A stretch of DNA of 64,000 bases from Oceanisphaera litoralis. GTDB taxonomy: Bacteria > Pseudomonadota > Gammaproteobacteria > Enterobacterales > Aeromonadaceae. Below the pieces are notes generated by a model. The model was not told the DNA's origin and did not search any database. It saw nothing but the letters and a program-made list of their open reading frames with translations. This document shows, one piece after another, positions 7,551 to 16,180 of this stretch (positions within the stretch are counted from its first letter, which is position 1; each line of letters begins with the position of its first letter). The stretch is from positions 1-64,000 of the forward strand of contig NZ_JAFBBE010000005.1 in NCBI RefSeq assembly GCF_016907015.1, given 5' to 3'. The translations under genes and the position numbers were made by a program.

Positions 7551-10500
7551 CTAGGCCTGATGCGCATGCAGCTCGGTCAGCATGTCGCCAATCAGCGCCA
7601 GTCGGCTCTTGGCATCCGCACTGGGAATGGCGAAGCGCAGCTTGGTGGGCCCCTCCATCTTGTAGATGCGCGGCTGACTCTGCAACAGGCTCACCAGATA
7701 CATGGGGTCTACCCTGGCATCCTGCGCAAAGGCGATGGTGCCGCCATTGGGGCCGGCGTCAATCTTGTCGATGCCGATCTCGCTGGCCTTGAGCTTTAGC
7801 CCGGCCAGCGCCACCAGGTGCTTGCCCGGCTCCGGCAGCAGGCCGAAGCGGTCAATCAGCTCCACCTGCAGTTCGCGCAGGGCGGTTTCGTTTTCGGCGG
7901 TGGCGATGCGTTTGTACATGGACAGCCGCATGTTCACGTCGGGAATATAGTCGTCCGGCAGCAGGGCCGGCAGGCGCAGCTCTATTTCGGTCTGCGCGCG
8001 CAACAACTGATCCAGCGCCGGCTCCTTGCCCGACTGCAGCGCCTTCACCGCCTGCTCCAGCATCTCCATATAGAGGCTGAAACCGATGGCGGTGATCTGG
8101 CCGCTCTGCTCGTCGCCCAGCAGCTCGCCGGCACCGCGAATTTCCAGATCGTGGGTGGCCAGCGCGAAGCCGGCGCCCAGATCTTCCAATGCGGCAATGG
8201 CTTCCAGCCGCTTTCTGGCGTCCGTAGTCATGCGCTTGGGATGGGGCGTCAGCAGATAGGCATAGGCCTGGTGGTGGGAACGCCCCACTCGGCCGCGCAA
8301 CTGGTGCAATTGGGCCAGGCCCAGCTTGTCGGCGCGGTCCATGATGATGGTGTTGGCGCTGGGTACGTCGATGCCGGTCTCTATGATGGTGGAGCACAGC
8401 AGCACATTGAAGCGCTGATGATAGAAGTCGGACATCACCCGTTCCAGCTCCCGCTCGCGCATCTGGCCGTGGGCGATGCCGATGCGGGCCTCGGGTACCA
8501 GGGTGCGCAGGGCGTCGGCGCTGTTCTCTATGGTCTGCACCTCGTTGTGCAGGTAATAGACCTGACCGCCGCGTTTGAGCTCGCGCAGTATGGCCTCGCG
8601 AATGGTGGCCGGATCCGACTCGCGCACAAAGGTCTTGACCGCCAGCCGTTTGGCGGGCGGGGTGGCGATGATGGAGAGATCGCGCATGCCGCCCATGGCC
8701 ATGTTCAGGGTGCGGGGTATGGGGGTGGCGGTCAGGGTCAGAATGTCCACATCGGCGCGCAGCGCCTTGATCTGATCCTTCTGGCGCACGCCGAATCTGT
8801 GCTCTTCGTCCACGATCAGCAGGCCCAGATCCTTGAACTTCACATCCTGGCTCAGCAATTTATGAGTCCCGATCACAATATCGATGCTGCCGTCCGTCAG
8901 GCCGGTGAGCACCTTGTCCTGCTCTTTGCCGGTCTTGAAGCGGCTGATGATGTCTACCCGCACCGGCCAATTGGCGAAGCGGTCGCGAAAGTTGTCGTAA
9001 TGCTGCTGGGCCAGCAGGGTGGTGGGCACCAGTACCGCCACCTGTTTGCCGCCGTGCACCGCCACAAAGGCGGCGCGCATGGCCACTTCCGTCTTGCCGA
9101 AACCCACGTCGCCGCACACCAGCCGGTCCATGGCCTTGGGCTGGGTCATGTCGGTGAGCACGGCATTGATGGCGGTGAGCTGATCGTCGGTTTCCTCGAA
9201 CGGAAAGGCGTCGGCAAACTGGCGATAGGCCAGCTTGTCGTGAGCAATGGCCTGTCCCGGCTGGGCGGCCCGGCGGGCGTACACGTCCAGCAGCTCGGCG
9301 GCCACGTCGCGCACCTTTTCCGCCGCCTTGCTTTTGGCCTTGGCCCAGCTGTCGTTGCCCAGTTTGTTGAGACTGGGGTCGTCGGCGCCGCTGTAGCGGC
9401 CCACCAGATGCAGGGCGGTGACCGGCACATAGAGTTTGTCGCCGCCGGCGTATTCCAGGGTCAGGTATTCGGACTTGAGTCCGCCCGCGTCCAGGGTTTG
9501 CAGCCCTGTGTAGCGGCCCACGCCGTGATCCAGATGCACCACCGGCTGACCGATGGACAGCTCGGCCAGGTTGCGGATCAGGGTGTCGGGGCTCAGGCTG
9601 GCGGATTTTTCCCGCCGCCGGCGCTGTATTACCCGGCCGCCGAGCAGGTCGCCTTCGCAGACAAGCGCCAGCTGGTCGTCGAGAATAAAGCCCTGGGACA
9701 GGGGGCCAACCAGCAGACCCACCGGGTCTTTTCCGGCCAGAAAATGTGCGAAGTTATCGCAGGGCAGGGGCTTGATGGGGCTGCCCGCCAGCAGTTCGTT
9801 CAGCGCCTCGCGCCGACCGGCACTTTCGACCGAGAACAGGATGCGCCCCTCGAACTGTTCGCAGAAACTCAGCAGCCGGGCCAGGGGCTCGGTTTTCTGG
9901 TGCTCCACTTCAAGGGTAGGCAGGGGCTGGATAGGCGCGTTCTGCCGATCGCCCTTTTCCAGCACCGGCGTCTGGCTCAGTTGCAGCCGGGGCCAGTGAT
10001 TGAGCCGTTGCAGCAGGGCATCGGGCCTGAGGTAGAGCTGGTCCGGCGCCAGCAAGGGGCGCAGCTGATCGTGGCGGCGGTCTTCATAGCGGCTCTGTAC
10101 ATCCTGCCAGAAGCCGTCGGCGGCGTCGTTCAGCTCGCCGACACCCAGTACCAGCAAGTGCTCGGGCAATGAGTCGAACAGGGTCTGGGTCTGTTCGAAG
10201 AACAGCGGAAAATAGTGCTCTATGCCGGGAGGAAACTGGCTCTGACTGACGCGGTGATAGAGCGACTCCGGCTCGTTGCGCAGGGTGAAGCGTTCCCGGT
10301 ACTGGCCGCGAAACCGCTCGATGGCGGCCTCGTCGGTGGGGAATTCCCGGGCCGGCAGCAGCCGCACCTGCTTGACCTGGTCGCGGGAACGCTGGGTGTC
10401 GGGGTCGAAGGGGCGCAGGGTGTCGATTTCGTCATCGAAGAAGTCGATACGCACCGGCTCGCTGGCGCCCATGGGGTACAGGTCCAGCAGGGCGCCGCGG

Positions 10501-11018
10501 GCGGCAAATTCGCCATGCTCCAGCACCTGCTCCACCGCCCGGTATCCGGCGCGCTCCAGCCGACCGCGCAGGGCGTGCAGGTCCAGTTTGTCGCCGGTGT
10601 TCAGCAGCAGGCTGTTCTGCTCCAGCCAGTCGCGCGGCGGGGTGCGCAGCATCAGGGTGGTGATGGGGGCAATTAGCAGGCCGCGCGTGAGTGCCGGCAG
10701 GCCATACAGGGTTTCGAGTCGCTGGGAGATGATGTCCTGATGGGGCGAAAACCGGTCGTAGGGCAGGGTTTCCCAGTCGGGAAACAGCGCCACCGGCAGC
10801 CTGTTGTCGGCATGCGTCCCCCTGTCATCGGTACCGTTGTCCAGCAGGTGGCGCACCTCCTGCTCCAGGCGCAGGGCGGTGGGGGTGTCGGGCACCACCA
10901 GCAGTACCAGTTGTTGCTGCTGTCTGACCTGTTCGGCGATGGCCAGCGCCAGGCTGCTGCCAATCAGCTGGCCCAGGCTGGCTCTGGGGCGGGGAGTGGG
11001 GCTGGAAATCTGTATCAT
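7551..11018 (-). CDS. mfd: Transcription-repair coupling factor Mfd
   Basis: The 1155-residue protein is full length (E. coli Mfd is about 1148). It displaces RNA polymerase stalled at DNA lesions and recruits UvrA. In order it shows the N-terminal UvrB-homology region, the RNA-polymerase-interacting CarD-like domain around residue 486 (PVVHLDHGVGRYTGL), helicase Walker A GDVGFGKTEVAMRAAF near 630, the DEEH box VDEEHRFGVRQKD near 734, motif VI QLRGRVGRS, and the C-terminal TRCF domain. Its start overlaps the stop of the upstream PilZ-like gene by ATGA, so the two are probably translationally coupled. An FAD oxidoreductase gene follows 94 bp downstream. Confidence 0.98.
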   Translation of the reverse strand: MIQISSPTPRPRASLGQLIGSSLALAIAEQVRQQQQLVLLVVPDTPTALRLEQEVRHLLDNGTDDRGTHADNRLPVALFPDWETLPYDRFSPHQDIISQRLETLYGLPALTRGLLIAPITTLMLRTPPRDWLEQNSLLLNTGDKLDLHALRGRLERAGYRAVEQVLEHGEFAARGALLDLYPMGASEPVRIDFFDDEIDTLRPFDPDTQRSRDQVKQVRLLPAREFPTDEAAIERFRGQYRERFTLRNEPESLYHRVSQSQFPPGIEHYFPLFFEQTQTLFDSLPEHLLVLGVGELNDAADGFWQDVQSRYEDRRHDQLRPLLAPDQLYLRPDALLQRLNHWPRLQLSQTPVLEKGDRQNAPIQPLPTLEVEHQKTEPLARLLSFCEQFEGRILFSVESAGRREALNELLAGSPIKPLPCDNFAHFLAGKDPVGLLVGPLSQGFILDDQLALVCEGDLLGGRVIQRRRREKSASLSPDTLIRNLAELSIGQPVVHLDHGVGRYTGLQTLDAGGLKSEYLTLEYAGGDKLYVPVTALHLVGRYSGADDPSLNKLGNDSWAKAKSKAAEKVRDVAAELLDVYARRAAQPGQAIAHDKLAYRQFADAFPFEETDDQLTAINAVLTDMTQPKAMDRLVCGDVGFGKTEVAMRAAFVAVHGGKQVAVLVPTTLLAQQHYDNFRDRFANWPVRVDIISRFKTGKEQDKVLTGLTDGSIDIVIGTHKLLSQDVKFKDLGLLIVDEEHRFGVRQKDQIKALRADVDILTLTATPIPRTLNMAMGGMRDLSIIATPPAKRLAVKTFVRESDPATIREAILRELKRGGQVYYLHNEVQTIENSADALRTLVPEARIGIAHGQMRERELERVMSDFYHQRFNVLLCSTIIETGIDVPSANTIIMDRADKLGLAQLHQLRGRVGRSHHQAYAYLLTPHPKRMTTDARKRLEAIAALEDLGAGFALATHDLEIRGAGELLGDEQSGQITAIGFSLYMEMLEQAVKALQSGKEPALDQLLRAQTEIELRLPALLPDDYIPDVNMRLSMYKRIATAENETALRELQVELIDRFGLLPEPGKHLVALAGLKLKASEIGIDKIDAGPNGGTIAFAQDARVDPMYLVSLLQSQPRIYKMEGPTKLRFAIPSADAKSRLALIGDMLTELHAHQA

Positions 11019-11611
11019 GAGCGTGATGCGTCGTCCTGTTGGGCGCGGCGTTCGGCACGGGCCTTGAGTTGTTTGGCCTGCAGCTGCAGGCTGGCGCGGA
11101 TCAGGGCGTCTCTGTCTTGTTCGCGCAGGGCAATGAAGTCGCAGCGGTACTGTGCCGGCTCGGCCTCGGCATGCACTTCACCATAACCGTACACCGCCAC
11201 CGACAGTTCCGGCAGAAAGAGTTTGCAGCGAACCCGGCCGGCCTCGGCCAGGGGCTGTGATGAGGTGAAGGTAAAACCGCCGCCGCCCAGGCTTCGGGTC
11301 TGGTAGCGTTGAGCGGGGTTGTCCTGACCCGCCAGCACGTAGCTGAGCACCAGATCGATTTTGCGCGACTGCTGGTTGATGATCTCCACCAGCTCGGTGG
11401 CGTGTTCGTCCAGGTTGCGCAGCAGCCGGGCATTATTGGTATCGATGCGGGTCACTTCACTGATAAGCTTGAACGGCGCGGGTATTTCGGCCTCCAAGGC
11501 ATCAGCGTCGGGCACCGTTTCGCCATCAGTCAGGGGGATCAGGTTAACCTGCGCCTGATAGTCGATGCTGAAATAAGGGTCTGCCATCATTCGCTGCTCT
11601 TGTTGCGCCAT
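11015..11611 (-). CDS. PilZ-like domain protein upstream of mfd
   Basis: This 198-residue soluble protein has an alpha-rich N-terminal half (residues about 40-95) and a C-terminal half with RYQTRSLGGGGFTF, then a beta-rich part, resembling the SxGGxxF core of PilZ domains. PilZ domains usually bind cyclic di-GMP through an RxxxR motif placed some 20 residues before DxSxxG. Here the RxxxR-like residues abut the SLGGGG stretch and no canonical pair is visible, so ligand binding is doubtful. It ends in a basic, glutamine-rich helix. The stop overlaps the mfd start by 4 bp. The role next to mfd is unknown. Confidence 0.65.
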   Translation of the reverse strand: MAQQEQRMMADPYFSIDYQAQVNLIPLTDGETVPDADALEAEIPAPFKLISEVTRIDTNNARLLRNLDEHATELVEIINQQSRKIDLVLSYVLAGQDNPAQRYQTRSLGGGGFTFTSSQPLAEAGRVRCKLFLPELSVAVYGYGEVHAEAEPAQYRCDFIALREQDRDALIRASLQLQAKQLKARAERRAQQDDASRS

Positions 11612-11679
11612 TCACATGCCTTTATTATTCCGCAACTTGCGGGTGACGTAAAACCCTTTAAAAAACGGATGATTACACC

Positions 11680-12891
11680 ATGTTTCAACCCCTGACGCTG
11701 ATGTTGGGTTTACGCTATGCCGGGGCGCGGGGGCGACGCAGCTTCGCGTCCTTTGTTTCCGGTTTTTCCACCATCGGTATTCTGCTGGGGGTGGCCGCCC
11801 TTATTCTGGTGTCGGCGGTGATGAACGGCTTCGAGCAACAGATGAAAGATCAGATGCTCGGCGTCATTCCCCAGGCGCTGGTGACCAACGACCAGCGTCG
11901 GCTGGACAACCCGGCTCGGTACCGCGACCTGTTTGCACCGGACTCGGTGGTGACCGCCACCACGCCCTTCATCAGCGCCGAGGCCATGGTGCAGGGCCCG
12001 GGTCACCTGACCGGGGTCGAGCTTTATGGCCTGGATCCGGCCAACAGCCAGGACAAATTGCTGCAGGGGCTGGATCCGCGCACCCGGGAATATTTCGAAT
12101 ATCTGCCCTATGGCCTGGTGATGGGCGCCGGTGTGGCCCGCAGCCTGGGGGTGGTGCCCGGCGATCAGGTGCGGGTGACGGTCACCGAGGGCAGCCGTTT
12201 CACGCCCCTGGGGCGGGTGCCGAGCCAGCGACTCTTTACCCTGGTGGGCACCTTCAGCACCGGCAACGACGTAGACCGGCAACTGGTGCTGGCCCGGCTG
12301 GACGATGCGGCCCGCCTGCTGCGCTATGGGCAGGATCAGGCCTCCGGCCTGCGCCTGTGGCTGAGCGATCCTTTCGAACTCGACCGGCTGCCGGCCCTGC
12401 CGGCGGGGCTGAAATACGAGACCTGGCAGCAGAGCCGGGGCGAGCTGTTTCAGGCGGTGGCGATGGAAAAACGGCTGATGAGCCTGATGCTGGCGCTGAT
12501 CATCCTGGTGGCGGCCTTCAATATTCTCTCGGCCATGGTGATGGTGGTGACCGACAAGGAAGCCGAAATCGCCATGCTGCAAACCCTGGGCCTGAGTCGC
12601 AACCGGGTGATGGCGGTGTTCATGATCCAGGGCGGTTTCAGCGGTGTGCTGGGCTGTGTGCTGGGCTTTGCGCTCGGCCTGCTGCTGAGCCTGAACCTAG
12701 ACGGGGTGCTCAACCTGCTGGGCATCAACTTCTATTCCGCCGCCGGGGGCAGTCAGTTGCCGGTACTGCTGTTGCCCGGGCAATTGCTCATGGTGTTGTT
12801 TTTCACTTTATTACTGTGCGTGCTGGCCAGCCTTTATCCGGCCTGGCGGGCGTCACGAGTTCATCCAGCCGAGGCTTTGCGTTATGAATAA
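11680..12891 (+). CDS. lolC: Lipoprotein-releasing ABC transporter permease LolC
   Basis: This 403-residue inner-membrane protein has one N-terminal membrane helix (residues about 25-50), a large periplasmic domain (about 50-265) and three C-terminal helices, the MacB/LolE-type layout. [22 protein letters not shown] and the closing [18 protein letters not shown] are family hallmarks. With LolD and LolE it extracts outer-membrane lipoproteins from the inner membrane and hands them to LolA. Being first in the lolC-lolD-lolE order it is called LolC, the LolA-docking subunit. Its stop overlaps the lolD start by 8 bp. It is divergent from the PilZ-mfd operon. Confidence 0.95.
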   Translation: MFQPLTLMLGLRYAGARGRRSFASFVSGFSTIGILLGVAALILVSAVMNGFEQQMKDQMLGVIPQALVTNDQRRLDNPARYRDLFAPDSVVTATTPFISAEAMVQGPGHLTGVELYGLDPANSQDKLLQGLDPRTREYFEYLPYGLVMGAGVARSLGVVPGDQVRVTVTEGSRFTPLGRVPSQRLFTLVGTFSTGNDVDRQLVLARLDDAARLLRYGQDQASGLRLWLSDPFELDRLPALPAGLKYETWQQSRGELFQAVAMEKRLMSLMLALIILVAAFNILSAMVMVVTDKEAEIAMLQTLGLSRNRVMAVFMIQGGFSGVLGCVLGFALGLLLSLNLDGVLNLLGINFYSAAGGSQLPVLLLPGQLLMVLFFTLLLCVLASLYPAWRASRVHPAEALRYE

Positions 12892-13657
12892 CCCCCTGTT
12901 AGTGGTCGAGAATCTGGGTAAAACCCATCAGGACGGAGCGCAGCCGGTCACCATACTGGATGGCGTCAGCCTCACGCTTGCCGCCGGCGAAAGCCTGGCG
13001 GTGGTGGGCAGTTCCGGCTCGGGCAAGAGCACCCTGCTGCATCTGCTCGGCAGCCTGGATGCCCCGACCCATGGCCGGGTGCTGGTGGAAGGGGAAGATC
13101 TGCACCATATGTCGGCCCGCAGCCAGGCCCGTTTTCGCAACCAGAAGCTGGGCTTCGTGTATCAGTTTCATCATCTGCTGGGCGAGTTCAGCGCCCTCGA
13201 AAATGCCGCCATGCCCTTGCTGATTGCCGGCCGGCCGGTGAAAGAGGCCAAAGAGCAGGCCGAGGCCCTGCTCACCCGGGTGGGGCTGGGTCACCGTCTG
13301 GAGCACAGACCCTCGGCCCTGTCCGGCGGTGAGCGCCAGCGGGTGGCCATCGCCCGGGCCCTGGTCAACAAGCCCCGGCTGGTGCTGGCCGACGAGCCGA
13401 CCGGCAACCTGGACGCCCACAGCGCCGCCGAGGTGTTTGCGCTGCTGGCCGAGTTGCAGAGCGAGCTGGGCACCGGCCTGGTGGTGGTGACCCACGATCT
13501 GGCGCTGGCCGCCCGGCTCGACCGGCAGTGCCGGCTGGTCGACGGTCGCCTGGTTGATGATCGACAGTTGGACAGTCGCCTGGTTGATGATCGACAGGTT
13601 GATGATCGCCTGGTTGATAATCGACAGTTGGACAGCCGACTACAGGAGCAAGGCTGA
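12884..13657 (+). CDS. lolD: Lipoprotein-releasing ABC transporter ATPase LolD with repeat tail
   Basis: The first 215 or so residues are a normal LolD ATPase: Walker [10 protein letters not shown] near residue 42, Q-loop [10 protein letters not shown], signature LSGGERQR near 146, Walker [13 protein letters not shown] and the switch His in VVTHDL. It powers lipoprotein release by LolCE. The oddity is the C-terminus. Where relatives stop near residue 230, this protein continues with eight pentapeptide units of the type [10 protein letters not shown], to 257 residues, encoded by a 15-bp minisatellite. The tail is highly charged and probably disordered. The start overlaps lolC and the stop overlaps lolE (TGATG), so the operon is tightly coupled. 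Confidence 0.95.
   Translation: MNNPLLVVENLGKTHQDGAQPVTILDGVSLTLAAGESLAVVGSSGSGKSTLLHLLGSLDAPTHGRVLVEGEDLHHMSARSQARFRNQKLGFVYQFHHLLGEFSALENAAMPLLIAGRPVKEAKEQAEALLTRVGLGHRLEHRPSALSGGERQRVAIARALVNKPRLVLADEPTGNLDAHSAAEVFALLAELQSELGTGLVVVTHDLALAARLDRQCRLVDGRLVDDRQLDSRLVDDRQVDDRLVDNRQLDSRLQEQG
13532..13651 (+). repeat. 15-bp minisatellite coding the LolD tail
   Basis: Eight imperfect 15-bp units alternate between CGCCTGGTTGATGAT-like and CGACAGTTGGACAGT-like forms. They keep the reading frame and encode pentapeptides starting with Arg. Confidence 0.9.
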
Positions 13658-14898
13658 TGTTTCGTCCCCTGAGTGTCTTTCTGGGCTGGCGCTTCAGCCG
13701 GGCCCGGCGGCGCAATCGTTTTATTTCCTTTATTTCGGTGGCCTCTATTCTGGGCATCGCCATCGGGGTCGGCGCGCTGATCCTGGGGTTGTCGGCGATG
13801 AACGGCTTCGAGCGCGAGCTGGAAAACCGCATCCTGTCGGTGCTGCCCCATGGTCGGCTGCATACCGCCGAGGGGCCGGTTGAAGGCTGGCGCGACATGG
13901 TCAATGACATGGAGGCCGCCCCCGGCATACTGGCGGTATCGCCCTATGTGCCGCTGGAAGGGCTGCTCAGCAAGGGCGACAAGCTGAAGGCGGTACAACT
14001 GCAGGGGGTGGTGCCGGAGCTGGAGGGCAGGGTATCCGCGCTGACGCCGTATCTTGATGGTGCCAGCCTGAAGGTGCTGGTGCCCGGCGAACGGGGCTTG
14101 ATCCTCGGCAAGGCCATCGCCGAGCAGCTGGAGCTTGAGGTCGGCGACCGGGTGTCCTTGCTGTTGCCGTCACCGGGCAGTCAGGGCTTCGGTTCGCCCC
14201 GGCGACACAGTTTTACCCTGGCGGGGGTGGTGAGCATCGGCGGTCAGCTCGACACCGTGCTGGGCTATACCCATCTGCAGGATGCCCAGGAGCTGAAAGC
14301 GCTGGGGGATGCCGTCTCCGGTTTTCACCTGCGGGTGAATCAGGTACTGGCCGCCGACCGCCTGACCCTGAACGCGGGCATGGGGTTGCCGGCGCCTTTT
14401 TATGTCAGCAGCTGGATGGAAAGCCAGGGCAATGTCTACAGAGACATACAGCTGGTGCGCACCCTGATGATAGTGGTGCTGCTGCTGGTGATGGCGGTGG
14501 CCAGCTTCAACATAGTGTCGACCCTGGTGATGGCGGTGAACGAGAAAAAAGGCGACATTGCCATCCTCAAGACTATGGGGGCGGGGCCCTGGCAGATCCG
14601 CGGTGCCTTTATGGTGCAGGGCCTGCTCAACGGCGTGACCGGCGTGCTGATCGGCGGCGCCCTCGGGCTGCTGCTGGCGACCCGGCTGTCCGATCTGGTG
14701 GCGGGACTGGAACGCCTGACCGGGCATCAGTTTCTGAACCCGGAGGTGTATTTCATCGACTTCATTCCCACCGAGTTTCACTGGGCGGATTTGTGGCTGG
14801 TGACCGGCTCGGCATTGGTGCTGATTTTTATCGCCACCCTTTACCCGGCCTGGCGCGCCGGCAGGCTGCTGCCGAGGCAGTTGCTGGGAGAAGCGTAA
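13657..14898 (+). CDS. lolE: Lipoprotein-releasing ABC transporter permease LolE
   Basis: This 413-residue paralogue of LolC has the same topology: an N-terminal helix (FISVASILGIAIGVGALIL), a periplasmic domain and three C-terminal helices ending YPAWRAGRLLPRQLLGEA. LolE is the subunit that receives the lipoprotein before transfer to LolA. The start codon overlaps the lolD stop as TGATG. The stop codon is followed within a few bases by a degenerate 7-bp repeat and then a GC-skewed inverted repeat, which probably marks the end of the operon. Confidence 0.95.
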   Translation: MFRPLSVFLGWRFSRARRRNRFISFISVASILGIAIGVGALILGLSAMNGFERELENRILSVLPHGRLHTAEGPVEGWRDMVNDMEAAPGILAVSPYVPLEGLLSKGDKLKAVQLQGVVPELEGRVSALTPYLDGASLKVLVPGERGLILGKAIAEQLELEVGDRVSLLLPSPGSQGFGSPRRHSFTLAGVVSIGGQLDTVLGYTHLQDAQELKALGDAVSGFHLRVNQVLAADRLTLNAGMGLPAPFYVSSWMESQGNVYRDIQLVRTLMIVVLLLVMAVASFNIVSTLVMAVNEKKGDIAILKTMGAGPWQIRGAFMVQGLLNGVTGVLIGGALGLLLATRLSDLVAGLERLTGHQFLNPEVYFIDFIPTEFHWADLWLVTGSALVLIFIATLYPAWRAGRLLPRQLLGEA

Positions 14899-14901
14899 AA
14901 C

Positions 14902-14934
14902 AGCTTTAAGCTGTAAGCGATCAGCGGTAAGAAA
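14902..14934 (+). repeat. Degenerate heptanucleotide array behind lolE
   Basis: Units of the AAGCTGT type repeat with roughly 7-bp spacing directly after the lolE stop. A very similar array follows sucD at 34961-34990. Confidence 0.55.
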
Positions 14935-14949
14935 TGAGTGATATGCAGT

Positions 14950-15128
14950 AACCCCACCCCGACCCTCCCCTTGCGTTGCACCCCGCTGTCGTTCTGACAG
15001 ATCGGGGTTAAGGGGAGGGAGCACACAGAGTCAGGCTTATCACCAGAGCCGAATTGCTCCTCCCCCTTGGCAGCGGCATTACAGGGATAACAGCGGATAT
15101 TCGCCAGGGGGAGGCGGGGTGGGGGTGT
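14950..15128. repeat. GC-skewed imperfect inverted repeat
   Basis: A C-rich arm (from 14950, ACCCCACCCCGACCCTCCCC) faces a G-rich arm (to 15128, GGGGGAGGCGGGGTGGGGGT), enclosing smaller hairpins. It separates the convergent lolE and DUF2062 genes and looks like a dispersed intergenic element. Confidence 0.6.
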
Positions 15129-15134
15129 TGCTGT

Positions 15135-15641
15135 TTACTGTTCCCGCCGTCTTTTTCGCCTTAACTTCCATGCCAGCTGTACCTTCCAGCGCCAGCCCAG
15201 GCGGGTGATGACCCAGCCGAGCAGGGCGCTGCTCAGCCCCATCAGCAGGGTGCCGGTCAGCAAGGGGACCGCCATGGCCAGGGCTTCCTCTTCCAGTGAG
15301 CCGTTGAACACGAGTTCGGGCGTGCCCAGCAGCCAGGCGCCGAGTCGGTAGGCGAAGTAAAACATCGGGGCCAGGGTGAGCGGGTTGTTGACCCACACCA
15401 TGGCGATGGCCAGCGGCAGATAACCGCGAAACAGCACCGCCAGGCCGATGGCGACCAGGGTATGCATGGGCAGCGGCAGCCAGGCGGCAAAAAGCCCGGC
15501 GGCGACCGCCACGGCGGCGGAGTGGCGGTTGCAGCACCAGTAATCGGGATCGAGCAGGCGTTCGCCGAACAGGGCCAGGATGCGATGCTGGCGCAGGGTT
15601 TCCTGGCTTGGCATCCGGTCTCGCAGCCATTGGCGCAACAT
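15135..15641 (-). CDS. DUF2062 membrane protein (second of a tandem pair)
   Basis: The protein is 168 residues from the ATG at 15641. It shows the DUF2062 pattern: an N-terminal LLDPDYWCCNRHSAAVAVAAGLFAAWLP, an internal LPLAIAMVWVNNPLTLAPMFYFAYRLG, membrane helices, and a very basic C-terminus. The family has no established function; such proteins often sit near competence or cell-envelope genes, here next to comEC. The reading frame is open far upstream, but the ATG at 15641 overlaps the stop of the preceding DUF2062 gene as TGATG, which argues for coupled translation from that start. The two neighbours share clear sequence similarity, so this is a tandem duplication. Confidence 0.8.
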   Translation of the reverse strand: MLRQWLRDRMPSQETLRQHRILALFGERLLDPDYWCCNRHSAAVAVAAGLFAAWLPLPMHTLVAIGLAVLFRGYLPLAIAMVWVNNPLTLAPMFYFAYRLGAWLLGTPELVFNGSLEEEALAMAVPLLTGTLLMGLSSALLGWVITRLGWRWKVQLAWKLRRKRRREQ

Positions 15642-16153
15642 CAGCGATTCCGCCGGCGCAGCTTCCACCGGCGCGACACCGTCCAGCGCCAGAGCCCGTG
15701 GATCACCATGAAGCCGGTGGCCGAACTGACCAGGGCCATGACACCACACCCCAGCAGGAAGGGAGGGCCCGCTGTGGTCATGGCGGCGCTGAGCCAGCTG
15801 AGGCTCAGTTCGAAGTGTTGGTAGTGCTGGGGCCGGTCGAGCAGAAAAGAGCCCAGTCGGTAGGCAAAATAGAACATCGGCGGCATGGTCAGCGGATTGG
15901 TCACCCAGACCAGCACCGCCGACAGGGGCAGGTTGACCCTGAAGGTCATGGCCAGCACGGCGGCCAGCACCATCTGAAAGGGAATGGGCAGCCAGGCACA
16001 GCAGAGGCCGACGGCAAAGGCACCGGCGGCCGAGTGACGGTTGAGATGCCACAGGTTGTTGTCGTGCAGTCTGCTGCCAAGCAGGCTCAGGTACTTATGG
16101 TTTTTTATGGTGCCCGGATCGGGCATCAGGCGTTTTAACGTCTTTTTTGGCAT
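15641..16153 (-). CDS. DUF2062 membrane protein (first of a tandem pair)
   Basis: This 170-residue protein has the same domain as its downstream neighbour: HDNNLWHLNRHSAAGAFAVGLCCAWLPIPFQM, then VLVWVTNPLTMPPMFYFAYRLGSFLL, and two or three membrane helices. The N-terminus and C-terminus are basic. It starts 27 bp from the divergent comEC gene, so the two transcripts share a very short promoter region. Function is unknown for the family. Having two diverged copies suggests separate or heteromeric roles. Confidence 0.85.
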   Translation of the reverse strand: MPKKTLKRLMPDPGTIKNHKYLSLLGSRLHDNNLWHLNRHSAAGAFAVGLCCAWLPIPFQMVLAAVLAMTFRVNLPLSAVLVWVTNPLTMPPMFYFAYRLGSFLLDRPQHYQHFELSLSWLSAAMTTAGPPFLLGCGVMALVSSATGFMVIHGLWRWTVSRRWKLRRRNR

Positions 16154-16180
16154 CTGTTCCAGGTCCGCAATACTTATCGG

